From the NCBI GenBank assembly GCA_002329325.1, contig DCTX01000016.1, forward strand, positions 3,990-11,629: a DNA stretch of 7,640 nucleotides, in the 5' to 3' direction. Each line of letters starts with the position of its first letter. The stretch's first letter is position 1. Made by a program: the position numbers and the translations under genes. Positions 1 through 6,556 of the stretch are shown piece by piece. The notes below the pieces were generated by a model. The model saw nothing but the letters and a program-made list of their open reading frames with translations, searched no databases and was not told where the DNA came from. This DNA is from Anaerolineales bacterium UBA1429. Its GTDB lineage: Bacteria > Chloroflexota > Anaerolineae > UBA1429.

Positions 1-417
1 CCCACCCCAGCGCCAGCCCTCCACATCGCCTGGCTGCACGAGGCGGCCGCCCGCGCCCGTGGTGGCCGTCTGCCAGTCGCCGCCCTGCAGGTAAAAGTAG
101 GCCCAATAGCTGCACGCCGCGCCCTGGCACTGGCAGAAGCAATCCTGGGGCGGGCAACCCACCTCGCCGATCTGGCAGATGGCCACGCCTTGGGCCGAGA
201 TCGAGGGCTGCACCGGCATCCCCGTCTGCAGCAGGACGTCGTAGCCGGTCGGATCGCGCCCCTCCGGGTAGATGCAGAAGGTCTGGGTGGCCCCGTCGGG
301 CCCCTGCAGCACAAGGCCCACCGGCGCAGGCGCCTGGGCCGATACGGCGCGCCAGGGCCGAGCGAGCAGCGCGCCCAGCAACGCGAGCACGATGAGGCAG
401 AGGTGACGCCGCGGCAT
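1..417 (-). CDS. Secreted cysteine-rich DUF4430-like protein, C-terminus beyond the window
   Basis: The minus frame is open from an ATG at 417 to the left edge, giving 139 residues with the C-terminus missing. Residues 1-27 look like a cleavable signal peptide: MPRR, a hydrophobic core at about 6-19, and a VSA-Q cleavage site after A27. The exported part matches the N-terminal module of the upstream neighbour. Both have GxAIC, then GCPxxDCFC (C81, C88, C93, C95, with extra cysteines at 97 and 102), an aromatic strand (YWAYFYLQG, 104-112) and a closing QPGDVEGW (128-135). That layout, with a 'yW.y..nG' strand and then a final 'GD' strand, is what I know of DUF4430, the beta domain of transcobalamin-type proteins. 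The ATG lies 2 nt after the stop of the 435-residue lipoprotein gene, so the two are probably co-transcribed and under the same cobalamin riboswitch. A role in corrinoid binding is inferred. The domain match was made by eye. Confidence 0.8.
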   Translation of the reverse strand, partial: MPRRHLCLIVLALLGALLARPWRAVSAQAPAPVGLVLQGPDGATQTFCIYPEGRDPTGYDVLLQTGMPVQPSISAQGVAICQIGEVGCPPQDCFCQCQGAACSYWAYFYLQGGDWQTATTGAGGRLVQPGDVEGWRWGG

Positions 418-419
418 GG

Positions 420-1727
420 CTACTGGCCCCCCGCCCGCGGGCCAAAGGCGCGCCCCATGAGGGCCGGGACGCACTCCTGGGTGGCGTACAGAGGCGACCA
501 GGCGTGCAAGCTGCCATCGGCCTCCTGCTGGCTCAGCAGGTAGCTGCGGGCCGCCTCAATGGCGCCGGCGTCCTCGGCCCCCCCGGCGCTCTGCAGCGCC
601 TGGAGCACCGCTGCCGTGGTGGGCAGATCGCTGTCGCCGGGCGCCTGATAGGGATAGCCGCCGTCCGGATTGGCGGCCCCGCGCAGCAGCGCCAGCCCCC
701 GGGCAACCGGATCGCTATCGGGGCGGGCTCCGGCGGCCAGCAGAGCCTGGATCACCACCGCCGTGTGTTGCACCTCACTCCGGGGCTGCATCTCGTTCCA
801 GGCCCAGCCGCCATCCGCCAGTTGAGCCCCCTCGATGAAGTTGACCACGCCCTGGGGGATCGGCTCTCCGGCGGCGTAGAGCCCCAACACCGCCCAGGCG
901 GTGTCGCCGCTGCCGCCGCCGTAGGCACCCGTCGCCTCGTCATAGGCGCCGGCCATGAGGGCGGGCAGGTCGAGCCCGGCGTAGGAGGCGGCGTCGCGCC
1001 CCGCCCACGCCACGGCCAGGGCCAGCTTGCCGGCTGCGGCTGGCGCGCTCTGGGCGTAGGCGGCCACGCCATCGGCGGCCGTCTCGGTCAGATAGGTCTC
1101 CAGGCTGGGGCTGCCCCAGGCGGCGGGATCGCGGCCCGTGGCGCCCAGCGCCAGCAGGGTGCGCACCGACGCGCCCACGGGGTCAAAGCCGTCATCATAG
1201 CGGCCTTCGGGCCCCTGCTGAGAGCGCAGCCACTCCAGGGCCCGTTCCGCCGCGAAATAGCCGGATGCATCGGCCAGATGGCCCGCCAGCCCCCAATCGG
1301 AAAAGTCGGGTTGGGCGCCCAGCCGAAAGGCGATCAGATCGCCATCCTGCACCGGGGGCGGCGGCCAGGTGTCGCTATCCCAGGCCTCGCCCTTCCACAC
1401 GCCCTGGGCCCACAGGTTGGCGGGACAGAAGCAGTCCTCGGCGGGGCAGCCCTGGCCCTCGATGCTGCAGATGGCCTCGCCGGCCGCGTCGGCCACCACG
1501 GCATAGCCCGCCAGCTCCAGGGCCTGCACGCGGCTCAGCTCGCCGCTCCAGGATACGGTGCGCAGGTGGGGCTGTCCATCGGCAAACTGCACCAGGACAT
1601 GGGCGGTGTTATCGGGGGGCCGGCTACAGGCCACCCCCAGGCTTCCCACCAGCAGCGAGAGCAGGCAGAGTATGCTCAGTATGCGCACCGCCGTCTTGAG
1701 GCTGGCGACGTTGGGCAGTCGAAACAT
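420..1727 (-). CDS. Putative cobalamin-binding lipoprotein: DUF4430-like domain plus alpha/alpha-toroid repeats
   Basis: This 435-residue protein probably captures corrinoids at the cell surface; that function is inferred. Residues 1-34 form a signal peptide with a hydrophobic core (16-33) ending in LGVAC, a slightly atypical lipobox with Cys34. Residues 43-137 resemble DUF4430: a strand, a helix (LSRVQALELAGY), GEAICSIEGQGCPAEDCFC (83-101, cysteines 87, 94, 99 and 101), and a final QDGDLIAF. Residues 158-430 contain about five or six helical repeats of the prenyltransferase/squalene-cyclase type, with turns such as LADGGWAW (303-310), NPDGGYPY (353-360) and QEADGSL (401-407). This fold also forms the barrel of intrinsic factor and transcobalamin. 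The gene follows a cobalamin riboswitch and terminator. I chose the ATG at 1727 because it begins the signal peptide and has GAGAGGAG about 8 nt upstream. The open frame continues up to 1943, but those codons lie across the terminator and part of the riboswitch leader. True terpene-cyclase activity is unlikely: it is exported and no DxDD motif is visible. Confidence 0.85.
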   Translation of the reverse strand: MFRLPNVASLKTAVRILSILCLLSLLVGSLGVACSRPPDNTAHVLVQFADGQPHLRTVSWSGELSRVQALELAGYAVVADAAGEAICSIEGQGCPAEDCFCPANLWAQGVWKGEAWDSDTWPPPPVQDGDLIAFRLGAQPDFSDWGLAGHLADASGYFAAERALEWLRSQQGPEGRYDDGFDPVGASVRTLLALGATGRDPAAWGSPSLETYLTETAADGVAAYAQSAPAAAGKLALAVAWAGRDAASYAGLDLPALMAGAYDEATGAYGGGSGDTAWAVLGLYAAGEPIPQGVVNFIEGAQLADGGWAWNEMQPRSEVQHTAVVIQALLAAGARPDSDPVARGLALLRGAANPDGGYPYQAPGDSDLPTTAAVLQALQSAGGAEDAGAIEAARSYLLSQQEADGSLHAWSPLYATQECVPALMGRAFGPRAGGQ

Positions 1728-1792
1728 GGAACAGGCTCCTCTCTCTTCATGGGACGCATCGGCGTCTCGGCGGCCGCGAGCCCGTCCGCGCG

Positions 1793-1827
1793 GAAACGAA
1801 AACCACGCCGGCGCGGGCTCGGCGTGG
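1793..1827 (-). terminator. Intrinsic terminator in the riboswitch expression platform
   Basis: In the minus-strand RNA an 8-bp perfect stem (CCACGCCG pairing with CGGCGTGG, 1827-1820 with 1810-1803) encloses a 9-nt loop and is followed directly by TTTTCGTTTC (1802-1793). It lies between the cobalamin aptamer and the lipoprotein start codon, about 65 nt upstream of the ATG. This is the position expected for the switchable terminator of a transcription-attenuating riboswitch. Repression by bound cobalamin is inferred from the general behaviour of this class. Confidence 0.8.
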
Positions 1828-1893
1828 CTGCGCTGGCCCCTGGCGCGCAGGGGCGCAGTGCGGATCCTCGCGCCGACCCTTCGCTCGAGGGTC
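1828..1893 (-). other. Leader hairpins between the aptamer and the terminator
   Basis: Two stem-loops lie between the riboswitch and its terminator. One is GACCCT/AGGGTC (1893-1888 with 1880-1875, 7-nt loop). The other is GCCCCT/AGGGGC (1854-1849 with 1841-1836), extended by CTGC/GCAG (1858-1855 with 1831-1828) across a 4-nt bulge. The second hairpin abuts the terminator stem at 1827/1828. They may be alternative folds that link aptamer occupancy to termination; I could not identify a unique antiterminator by eye. Confidence 0.5.
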
Positions 1894-1910
1894 TCTCGTT
1901 GGGCGCGTAC

Positions 1911-2043
<133 letters not shown>

Positions 2044-2053
2044 TATGGCTCGT

Positions 2054-2081
2054 ATTCTAGTACGTTCTGGCAACAGGGCAA
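2054..2081 (-). promoter_or_regulatory. Sigma-70-type promoter of the riboswitch transcription unit
   Basis: On the minus strand TTGCCC (2081-2076) is followed after 16 nt by TAGAAT (2059-2054), one mismatch from TATAAT. A start 6-8 nt downstream (about 2048-2046) would place the 5' end of the RNA just before the aptamer's P1 helix, as expected for a riboswitch leader. Confidence 0.7.
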
Positions 2082-2315
2082 CTCTGCCGTGGGCCCCGTG
2101 GTGCAGCCAGCGCAGGGCCATGGGGAGGCCAGGGCCGCTCGATCCTCGTCATCCGACCGCGTCCGGGCGCCTGCTCCTTTGCGGGCCAAAGTTGCCGCGA
2201 TTGGGGGTTGGCGGCAGGCGCAGAAGCCCGGACAGGAACCCTTCACTCTCCGTAGCGCCGCCTTGGGCATGGCCCGAGTTCTTGTGTCTTGAGGCGACAC
2301 ATCTGTCTCGGTTCG
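2082..2315. other. Divergent intergenic region with no gene seen
   Basis: This GC-rich stretch separates the riboswitch promoter from the divergent promoter of the lipoprotein cluster. Open frames cross it on both strands, but none has both a credible ribosome site and a recognisable protein. I saw no tRNA, repeat or clear operator palindrome. Confidence 0.5.
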
Positions 2316-2324
2316 TGGTACAAT
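2316..2324 (+). promoter_or_regulatory. Extended -10 promoter of the lipoprotein cluster
   Basis: TGGTACAAT (TG at 2316-2317, TACAAT at 2319-2324) fits an extended -10 element and lies about 64 nt upstream of the start codon at 2388. No good -35 hexamer was found at 16-18 nt, as is common for extended -10 promoters. The same TACAAT hexamer is the -10 of the methyltransferase promoter at 6470-6475. Confidence 0.55.
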
Positions 2325-2387
2325 ATGCCTTGGGCACGGCTCAGGTCGCGTTTCGGCCGGAGGCGCGCCGCAAGGGAGGAAGGGCAC

Positions 2388-3128
2388 ATGGGCAGATGGG
2401 CATTGGGCTTGATTCTGGCAGCGACGCTCCTGGCGGGGTGTCGCCAGGGTCCCCGCTTTGAGCACTATCCCCCGCCCGCCCTCGCCGTGGATCGCGAGCC
2501 CTTTGCCGCAGCCGGTTGTCCCACCGACGACGCCGGCTGGCCGCGCTGCCTGCCCGATAGCCCCCTGGCTGCCCTGGGTTGCGACGTCATGCGCCCCGTC
2601 TCCGATCTATTGGGCGGGCTGAACCCCGCCTACCCCATGGCCGCCTGCGAAATCTATCCCCACTGGCACGAGGAGGACGCCTCCCGCAGCGCAGAGGCGC
2701 TGGAAGCCTCCGGCGCCTACATTTTGAGGCAAGGCGGGCTCTGGCCCGTGTATGTGCGTTATGTCGTCTATCGAGAGGGCTCCTTTGCCGCCATCCAGGA
2801 TGCCGCCGCCTTGCGCGCCCTCTATGCGCCCATCGAATCGCCCGAGGAGGCGCTGAGCTATGCCCTGGCCGCCACGGACATGGAGGCCTTGTACGGTCTG
2901 GCCCGCGAACCCGGCTACGTCTATGCGGGGCCCCTCGTCCAGGATACCCATGTCACGCCAATGGGCGACGGCTATCAGGTGTTGCTCTATTACACCCGGG
3001 TCTTTGGCTGCGGCCCTCACTGGACCTATGCCGTCCAGATCCGGGTGAACAGAGATGGTGAGATCTCCGAGTTGAGCCGCACGACCGCCTTTCGAGACAA
3101 GTCCACCGACGGCATGTGCATCGACTGA
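2388..3128 (+). CDS. Cysteine-rich lipoprotein of unknown function
   Basis: This is a 246-residue exported protein. Residues 1-18 form a classical lipoprotein signal peptide (MGRWALGLILAATLLAGC) with lipobox LAGC and lipidated Cys18, so it should be anchored on the outer face of the membrane. I do not recognise the mature domain. It has six further cysteines (44, 54, 65, 87, 208 and 244), enough for three disulfides, and a C-terminal half that alternates strands (YVRYVVY at 122-128, GYQVLLYYTRVF at 195-206, WTYAVQIRVNRDGEISEL at 212-229), suggesting a beta-sheet fold. The ATG at 2388 is chosen because it begins the signal peptide and has GGGAGGA ending 7 nt before it; the frame also opens at 2289, but that leader is not protein-like. 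The next gene starts 25 nt after the stop, so the two are probably co-transcribed. Confidence 0.85.
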   Translation: MGRWALGLILAATLLAGCRQGPRFEHYPPPALAVDREPFAAAGCPTDDAGWPRCLPDSPLAALGCDVMRPVSDLLGGLNPAYPMAACEIYPHWHEEDASRSAEALEASGAYILRQGGLWPVYVRYVVYREGSFAAIQDAAALRALYAPIESPEEALSYALAATDMEALYGLAREPGYVYAGPLVQDTHVTPMGDGYQVLLYYTRVFGCGPHWTYAVQIRVNRDGEISELSRTTAFRDKSTDGMCID

Positions 3129-3153
3129 GGCATCCACAGGCAAAGGAGAGACG

Positions 3154-3660
3154 ATGGCCGCACAAGTGTTGGTCGCCTATGCGACCAGGGCAGGTTCCAC
3201 GGCGGGTGTGGCAGAGGCGATCGCTCGCACCTTGGGCGAGGCAGGGCTGGAGCCGACCCTGACCTCGGTGGACAAGGCCGGCGCGCCCGATCGCTACGAG
3301 GGAGTGGTGTTGGGGAGCGCCGTGCAGAGGGGGCGCTGGCTGCCGGAGGCGGTCGCCTGGCTCAAGGCGAACGGGCCGGCCCTGGCCGAGCATCCCCTGG
3401 CGCTGTACTCTGTCTGCTTGAGCGTCTGCACCGGCAAGCCCGAGGGCGTGGATGCCATACGCGCCTTTGTGGCCCAGCAAACGCAGGGCCTGGCCGTGGT
3501 GGATCACGCCACGTTGGCCGGCGCCTTTGATCCGGACAAGCTTTCCTGGACGGCCAAGACCCTGCTGAGGCTGTTGCGCGCCCCGGAGGGCGATCACCGC
3601 GATTGGGAGGCCATAACCGGTTGGGCGCAGCAGGTCGCCCCGCGCCTGGGCGGGGGCTGA
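3154..3660 (+). CDS. Flavodoxin-domain protein, HemG-like (Flavodoxin_5)
   Basis: This 168-residue cytoplasmic protein has a flavodoxin fold. LVAYATRAGSTAGVAEAIA (6-24) is the first strand plus the FMN phosphate-binding loop, and VVLGSAVQRGRWLPEA (51-66) is the second flavin-contacting region. LYSVCLSVCTGKPE (84-97) and LAGAFDPDKLSW (121-132), with the late DW (150-151), match what I know of menaquinone-dependent protoporphyrinogen oxidase HemG and its Flavodoxin_5 relatives ('FSV...KPE', 'FAGALDYxxxxW'). HemG oxidises protoporphyrinogen IX in haem synthesis, but many Flavodoxin_5 proteins are not HemG and no haem genes are nearby, so the substrate is left open. Its length is close to that of HemG, about 180 residues. 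The ATG has AAGGAGA 5 nt upstream. It lies 25 nt after the lipoprotein gene and probably shares its promoter. Confidence 0.88.
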   Translation: MAAQVLVAYATRAGSTAGVAEAIARTLGEAGLEPTLTSVDKAGAPDRYEGVVLGSAVQRGRWLPEAVAWLKANGPALAEHPLALYSVCLSVCTGKPEGVDAIRAFVAQQTQGLAVVDHATLAGAFDPDKLSWTAKTLLRLLRAPEGDHRDWEAITGWAQQVAPRLGGG

Positions 3661-3782
3661 GCGCAGGCGAGGACTCGGGCCGCCGTCCGGTCGCGCCCGG
3701 CCGGCGAGGCGTATCGCCGATGCAGGGGGCGCGGGACCGCGCCTGGTCCGCGGCGGGCCCCTATGGCGGAGCTATCTTGAGA

Positions 3783-3787
3783 GGAGG
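3783..3787 (+). promoter_or_regulatory. Ribosome binding site for the TTG-started small membrane protein
   Basis: GGAGG at 3783-3787 lies 5 nt before the TTG at 3793. No in-frame ATG or GTG is available before the first membrane segment, so this site decides the start. Confidence 0.7.
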
Positions 3788-3792
3788 CTGCA

Positions 3793-3993
3793 TTGAGTGA
3801 AGGTTTGATCGCACTGGGTCTGTTCTTCGTCGGGTTGGTGCTGCTGGGATGGGCGGGAGTCCATGTCATCGCCAGGGCCACCGCCGAGGTGCCCGCCGAT
3901 CCGGCTCTCGTGAGGGGTTTGTGCATCGCCGGCGGCGCCTTGCTGGTGGCCGGGGCGATCCTGTGGAAGCGGAGCAACCCCGACGCCGAGTGA
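3793..3993 (+). CDS. Small two-helix membrane protein, TTG start
   Basis: This 66-residue protein has two predicted transmembrane segments: about residues 4-27 (LIALGLFFVGLVLLGWAGV) and 39-58 (ending in LLVAGAILW). They are separated by a short polar linker (ARATAEVPADP), and the tail WKRSNPDAE is charged. I do not recognise a family. The start codon is TTG with an ideal GGAGG 5 nt upstream. The 132 nt between the flavodoxin stop and this gene contain no convincing terminator, so it may belong to the same operon; an internal promoter is also possible. Both termini probably lie on the same side of the membrane. Reality as a gene is supported by the ribosome site, the clear hydrophobic pattern and a stop just before a stem-loop. 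Confidence 0.7.
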   Translation: MSEGLIALGLFFVGLVLLGWAGVHVIARATAEVPADPALVRGLCIAGGALLVAGAILWKRSNPDAE

Positions 3994-4003
3994 GAAGACA
4001 AGG

Positions 4004-4044
4004 GCGGGCCGGCGCCTGAGAGCGGTCCCTCCGCTCCGGCCCGC
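4004..4044. terminator. Branched stem-loop between convergent genes
   Basis: GCGGGCCGG (4004-4012) pairs perfectly with CCGGCCCGC (4036-4044), a 9-bp GC-only stem. Its 23-nt loop holds a second hairpin, AGCGG/CCGCT (4021-4025 with 4031-4035). It sits between the convergent stops at 3993 and 4075. Neither side has a full U-tract; the minus side continues as CCCTTGTCTTCT. It may end transcription weakly in both directions or protect 3' ends. Confidence 0.5.
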
Positions 4045-4074
4045 TGCTGCGTAGCTTGATGTCCGCGATGACGC

Positions 4075-5316
4075 CTAGCGCAGGTAGGCGCCCTGTTGGC
4101 GAAGGAGGGCGCGCACGGCCTGGGCGTCCAGCGCCCTGGGCGGCACACCTTGGGCGACGCTGAGGGCCGCAGCGGCCCCCGCCGCTTGCCCGATCGCCAT
4201 CATCGGCACCATGGCCCGATGCGATTCGTACGGCTCCTGGTCGCTGGAGATGCAACGGCCCGCCACCAGCAGGTTCTCCGCCTGCACAGGCACCAGGCAG
4301 CGGTAGGGGATCTCGTAGCCCTCGTGCTCCAGGTAACGCCGATAGCCATAGTAGTGGATGATGGGGCACGGGCTGACGGCGATGGCGTCCTCAAAGGGGC
4401 GGCCCGAGATAGCGTCCTCGGCCGTCAGCCGATACTCGCCCTGGATGAAGCGCGTCTGGCGGATGCCCAGCAGGGGCGGCGTCTCGATGATGCGCGCGCC
4501 CGCCAGCCCTGGATCCTGGGCCTGCTTGCGCGCCAGGTCCTCGTAGATGCGCAGGCGCGTCTCGACCTCGGCCTGTGAAAGCGCCGCGGCATCGGTGGCG
4601 TCGATCGGCCCCGCGCCCGGCCCCCACAGGACGTGGGTGGCGCCCAGGTCGCAGGTCATGATGGTGCTGGGACGCCCCTCCTGCAGGACCACACGGTACA
4701 TGAGGGCGTCGTTGAGACGGGGGGCCTCTTCCTGGCGCGTCTGCCAATAGGGCACGCCGGCGCGGGCGGCCACATCGCCATCGCCGCTGGCATCCACCAC
4801 CACCTTCGCCATGAGGGCCTGGCGCCCCGACTTGTTCTCGACCACCACGCCCCGCAGCGCCTGCCCTTCCAGGATGCCCTGGCAGAAGTAGGTGTGCAGC
4901 AGCAGGTCCACCCCCGCATCCTGGCACAGGCGCATCAGGACGTACTTGAACTTTTCCGTGTCGATGGCATAGCTGTAGGCGAGCTGGCCCGGCTCGGTGG
5001 GATAATCGCGTTGGGCATAGGGGCTCTTGCCGAGGCCGTCCAGCGCCTTGAGCTGGAGCACGATCTCCTCAGCGATCCCGCGCACCACCTGGGTCTCGTC
5101 GGGAGCGACCTGGTTGCGAAAGCCGTTGATGCAGGCCATGAGCGAGGCGGTGGCCGTGCCGCCCAGGTAGCCAAACTGCTCCACCAGCAGCGTGCGCGCC
5201 CCGGCGCGGGCTGCGGCGATGGCCGCCGCCGTGCCAGCCGGACCGCCACCCACGACCACCACATCCACCTCGCGGGCAATGGGGATCTCGCGGGCCGGTT
5301 CGGTGTAGTACTTCAT
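4075..5316 (-). CDS. FAD-dependent oxidoreductase (FAD_oxidored family)
   Basis: This 413-residue flavoprotein probably acts in the cytoplasm, as no signal peptide is seen. The N-terminal Rossmann motif VDVVVVGGGPAGTAAAIAAA (17-36) with the acidic end LLVEQ (43-47) binds the ADP part of FAD. GYLGGTAT (49-56) follows as in the family. VVDASGDGDVAARAGVPY (173-190) and the C-terminal ENLLVAGRCISSDQ (347-360) followed by MVPMMAIGQAAGAAAAL (369-385) are the other conserved flavin-site segments of the PF12831-type proteins. The family is often called 'FAD-dependent oxidoreductase' or xanthan-lyase-like; the substrate cannot be told from the sequence. The ATG at 5316 has AAGGGGGA about 7 nt upstream. 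It begins 24 nt after the stop of the RNA methyltransferase gene, so the two are probably one transcription unit without an obvious functional link. Confidence 0.9.
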   Translation of the reverse strand: MKYYTEPAREIPIAREVDVVVVGGGPAGTAAAIAAARAGARTLLVEQFGYLGGTATASLMACINGFRNQVAPDETQVVRGIAEEIVLQLKALDGLGKSPYAQRDYPTEPGQLAYSYAIDTEKFKYVLMRLCQDAGVDLLLHTYFCQGILEGQALRGVVVENKSGRQALMAKVVVDASGDGDVAARAGVPYWQTRQEEAPRLNDALMYRVVLQEGRPSTIMTCDLGATHVLWGPGAGPIDATDAAALSQAEVETRLRIYEDLARKQAQDPGLAGARIIETPPLLGIRQTRFIQGEYRLTAEDAISGRPFEDAIAVSPCPIIHYYGYRRYLEHEGYEIPYRCLVPVQAENLLVAGRCISSDQEPYESHRAMVPMMAIGQAAGAAAALSVAQGVPPRALDAQAVRALLRQQGAYLR

Positions 5317-5340
5317 TCAGGTTCCCCCTTGCTGCTTGCG

Positions 5341-6438
5341 TCAGCGAGATCGTTCTGCCAGCTGGATGGTCGCCGGTTGGCCCAACAGGTTCACCGAGTA
5401 GCTGCGCCCCAGCGCCAGGCCCTCTTGCCCCTGCAGCGCCGCCCGCAGCGTGCGCAGCTCGCTGGTCAGCAGCACAGCACGGCCCTGGGCGCTGAGCACC
5501 CGCTCCATCTCGGCCGCGATGCGCCGGTAGAGCACGGGCAAGTCGCGCGGGCGGCCCAACTGCTTGCCAAAGGGCAGGTTGCTGGCCAGCCGATCCACGC
5601 TGCCGCTCGCCAGGGGCAAGCGACCCGCATCCCAAAGGAGCAGCTCCCTGGGCCGGTGCTGCCGGCCGATGTTCTCCTGGGCCGCGGCCAGCGCCGCGGG
5701 GTCCAGGTCGCCGCCCACCAGCAGGCCATGCCTTCCGTACAGCCCACGCTCGATGAGCAGCGTGCCCGTGCCGCACAGCGGGTCCAGGAAGACGTCGCCC
5801 GGGCTGGGCTGGGTCAACCGCACCATGGCGGCGGCCATCGAGGGGCGCAAGGTTGCGGGTAGATGCACCTGCTGATAGGGCCTGTGGCGCATGCTCTCAT
5901 CGGAGAGGCGCAACCCCAGCACCAGTTCGCGCCCCAGCAGGTTGGCCCATAGCTCCACCTGCTCCCCCTCCTGGACGGCCTTCCACTGGCGGCGCGTGCG
6001 GTTGCGCACCGCCTTGGTCACCACGTCCGCCAGTTCGGAGCGCCGGTAAGGCTGGTTCTTGCCCGCCATGCGGGCGATGACCCGAAAGGTGACGGCCTGG
6101 GAGCGCGGTGGGCGCAGCCCACGCAACAGGTTGAGGCCGTGGTTCAGCGATAGCTCCGCCAGCAGCCGCTCCCGCAGCATCTCCAGCCCCTCCCACCCCC
6201 AGGGCACTTCGGGGATGCGGATGACGGTCCAGAACAGGTCCTCGCCCGTCCGCAGCGCCAGGAGGTCGGCAGGGTCGGCCTGGGCCGCGAACAGGACGAT
6301 CCCGTTGCGGCCGGGCACCACCTTGAAGCCCTGGAGCGCGGCAGAAGGGGCCTTCTCCTGGATCTCGTCCCAGGCGATGCCCTCGATGCCGGGCAAGGTG
6401 TGCACGTAATAGTCGGTCGGGCGGCTGACGCGGGGCAT
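5341..6438 (-). CDS. THUMP-domain class I RNA methyltransferase (Trm14/TrmN-like)
   Basis: This 365-residue protein probably makes N2-methylguanosine in RNA. The N-terminal half (about 10-180) fits an N-terminal ferredoxin-like region plus a THUMP RNA-binding domain, including VTFRVIARMAGKNQPYRRSE (116-135) and VELWANLLGRELVLGLRLSD (161-180). The C-terminal half is a SAM-binding Rossmann methyltransferase: motif I FLDPLCGTGTLLIE (217-230), motif II GGDLDPAALAAAQENI (242-257), WDAGRLPL (269-276), and catalytic motif IV SNLPFGKQ (286-293). The LPFGK form recalls Trm14/TrmN/THUMPD3, which methylate G6 of tRNA, rather than the NPPYG of RlmL; the exact target is inferred. I chose the ATG at 6438 because the two upstream in-frame ATGs, at 6471 and 6498, fall within the promoter (6470-6498). 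Its Shine-Dalgarno is poor, with AGGA about 14 nt upstream. efp diverges from the same intergenic region. Confidence 0.88.
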   Translation of the reverse strand: MPRVSRPTDYYVHTLPGIEGIAWDEIQEKAPSAALQGFKVVPGRNGIVLFAAQADPADLLALRTGEDLFWTVIRIPEVPWGWEGLEMLRERLLAELSLNHGLNLLRGLRPPRSQAVTFRVIARMAGKNQPYRRSELADVVTKAVRNRTRRQWKAVQEGEQVELWANLLGRELVLGLRLSDESMRHRPYQQVHLPATLRPSMAAAMVRLTQPSPGDVFLDPLCGTGTLLIERGLYGRHGLLVGGDLDPAALAAAQENIGRQHRPRELLLWDAGRLPLASGSVDRLASNLPFGKQLGRPRDLPVLYRRIAAEMERVLSAQGRAVLLTSELRTLRAALQGQEGLALGRSYSVNLLGQPATIQLAERSR

Positions 6439-6469
6439 GGAGGGGCTCGCTTTCCTATGTGATTGGCGC

Positions 6470-6498
6470 ATTGTACCGGACAACGGCCCCCGGCACAA
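6470..6498 (-). promoter_or_regulatory. Promoter of the methyltransferase-oxidoreductase unit
   Basis: On the minus strand TTGTGC (6498-6493) and TACAAT (6475-6470) are separated by 17 nt. Transcription would start near 6463, leaving a leader of about 25 nt before the ATG at 6438. This rules out the upstream in-frame ATG codons. Confidence 0.65.
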
Positions 6499-6528
6499 GC
6501 GCGGCGCGCCGCCCGCATCGCCCCGATT

Positions 6529-6556
6529 TTGCGAGGCCGCAGAGGAATCGTATACT
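6529..6556 (+). promoter_or_regulatory. Promoter of efp
   Basis: TTGCGA (6529-6534) and TATACT (6551-6556) are separated by 16 nt. The start would fall near 6563, with a leader of about 37 nt that includes GATACGTGATACG, a short tandem repeat of GATACG. It is divergent from the methyltransferase promoter about 30 nt away. Confidence 0.65.

Noticed and set aside
420..1727. Annotation as a squalene-hopene or terpene cyclase
   Set aside because: The protein is a lipoprotein of 435 residues with no visible DxDD catalytic motif, and it is controlled by a cobalamin riboswitch. Only the toroid repeat fold is shared.
2289..2387. An earlier start (2289) for the six-cysteine lipoprotein
   Set aside because: The added 33 residues would precede a textbook lipoprotein signal peptide and overlap the extended -10 promoter at 2316-2324.
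4633..5862. A 409-residue open frame on the plus strand
   Set aside because: It is the antisense shadow of the FAD oxidoreductase and the methyltransferase, spans the gap between them, and shows no protein family.
6439..6498. An N-terminal extension of the methyltransferase to 6498
   Set aside because: The region contains a good TTGTGC-17-TACAAT promoter, and MPRVSRPTDYYVHTLPG is a natural start for this family.
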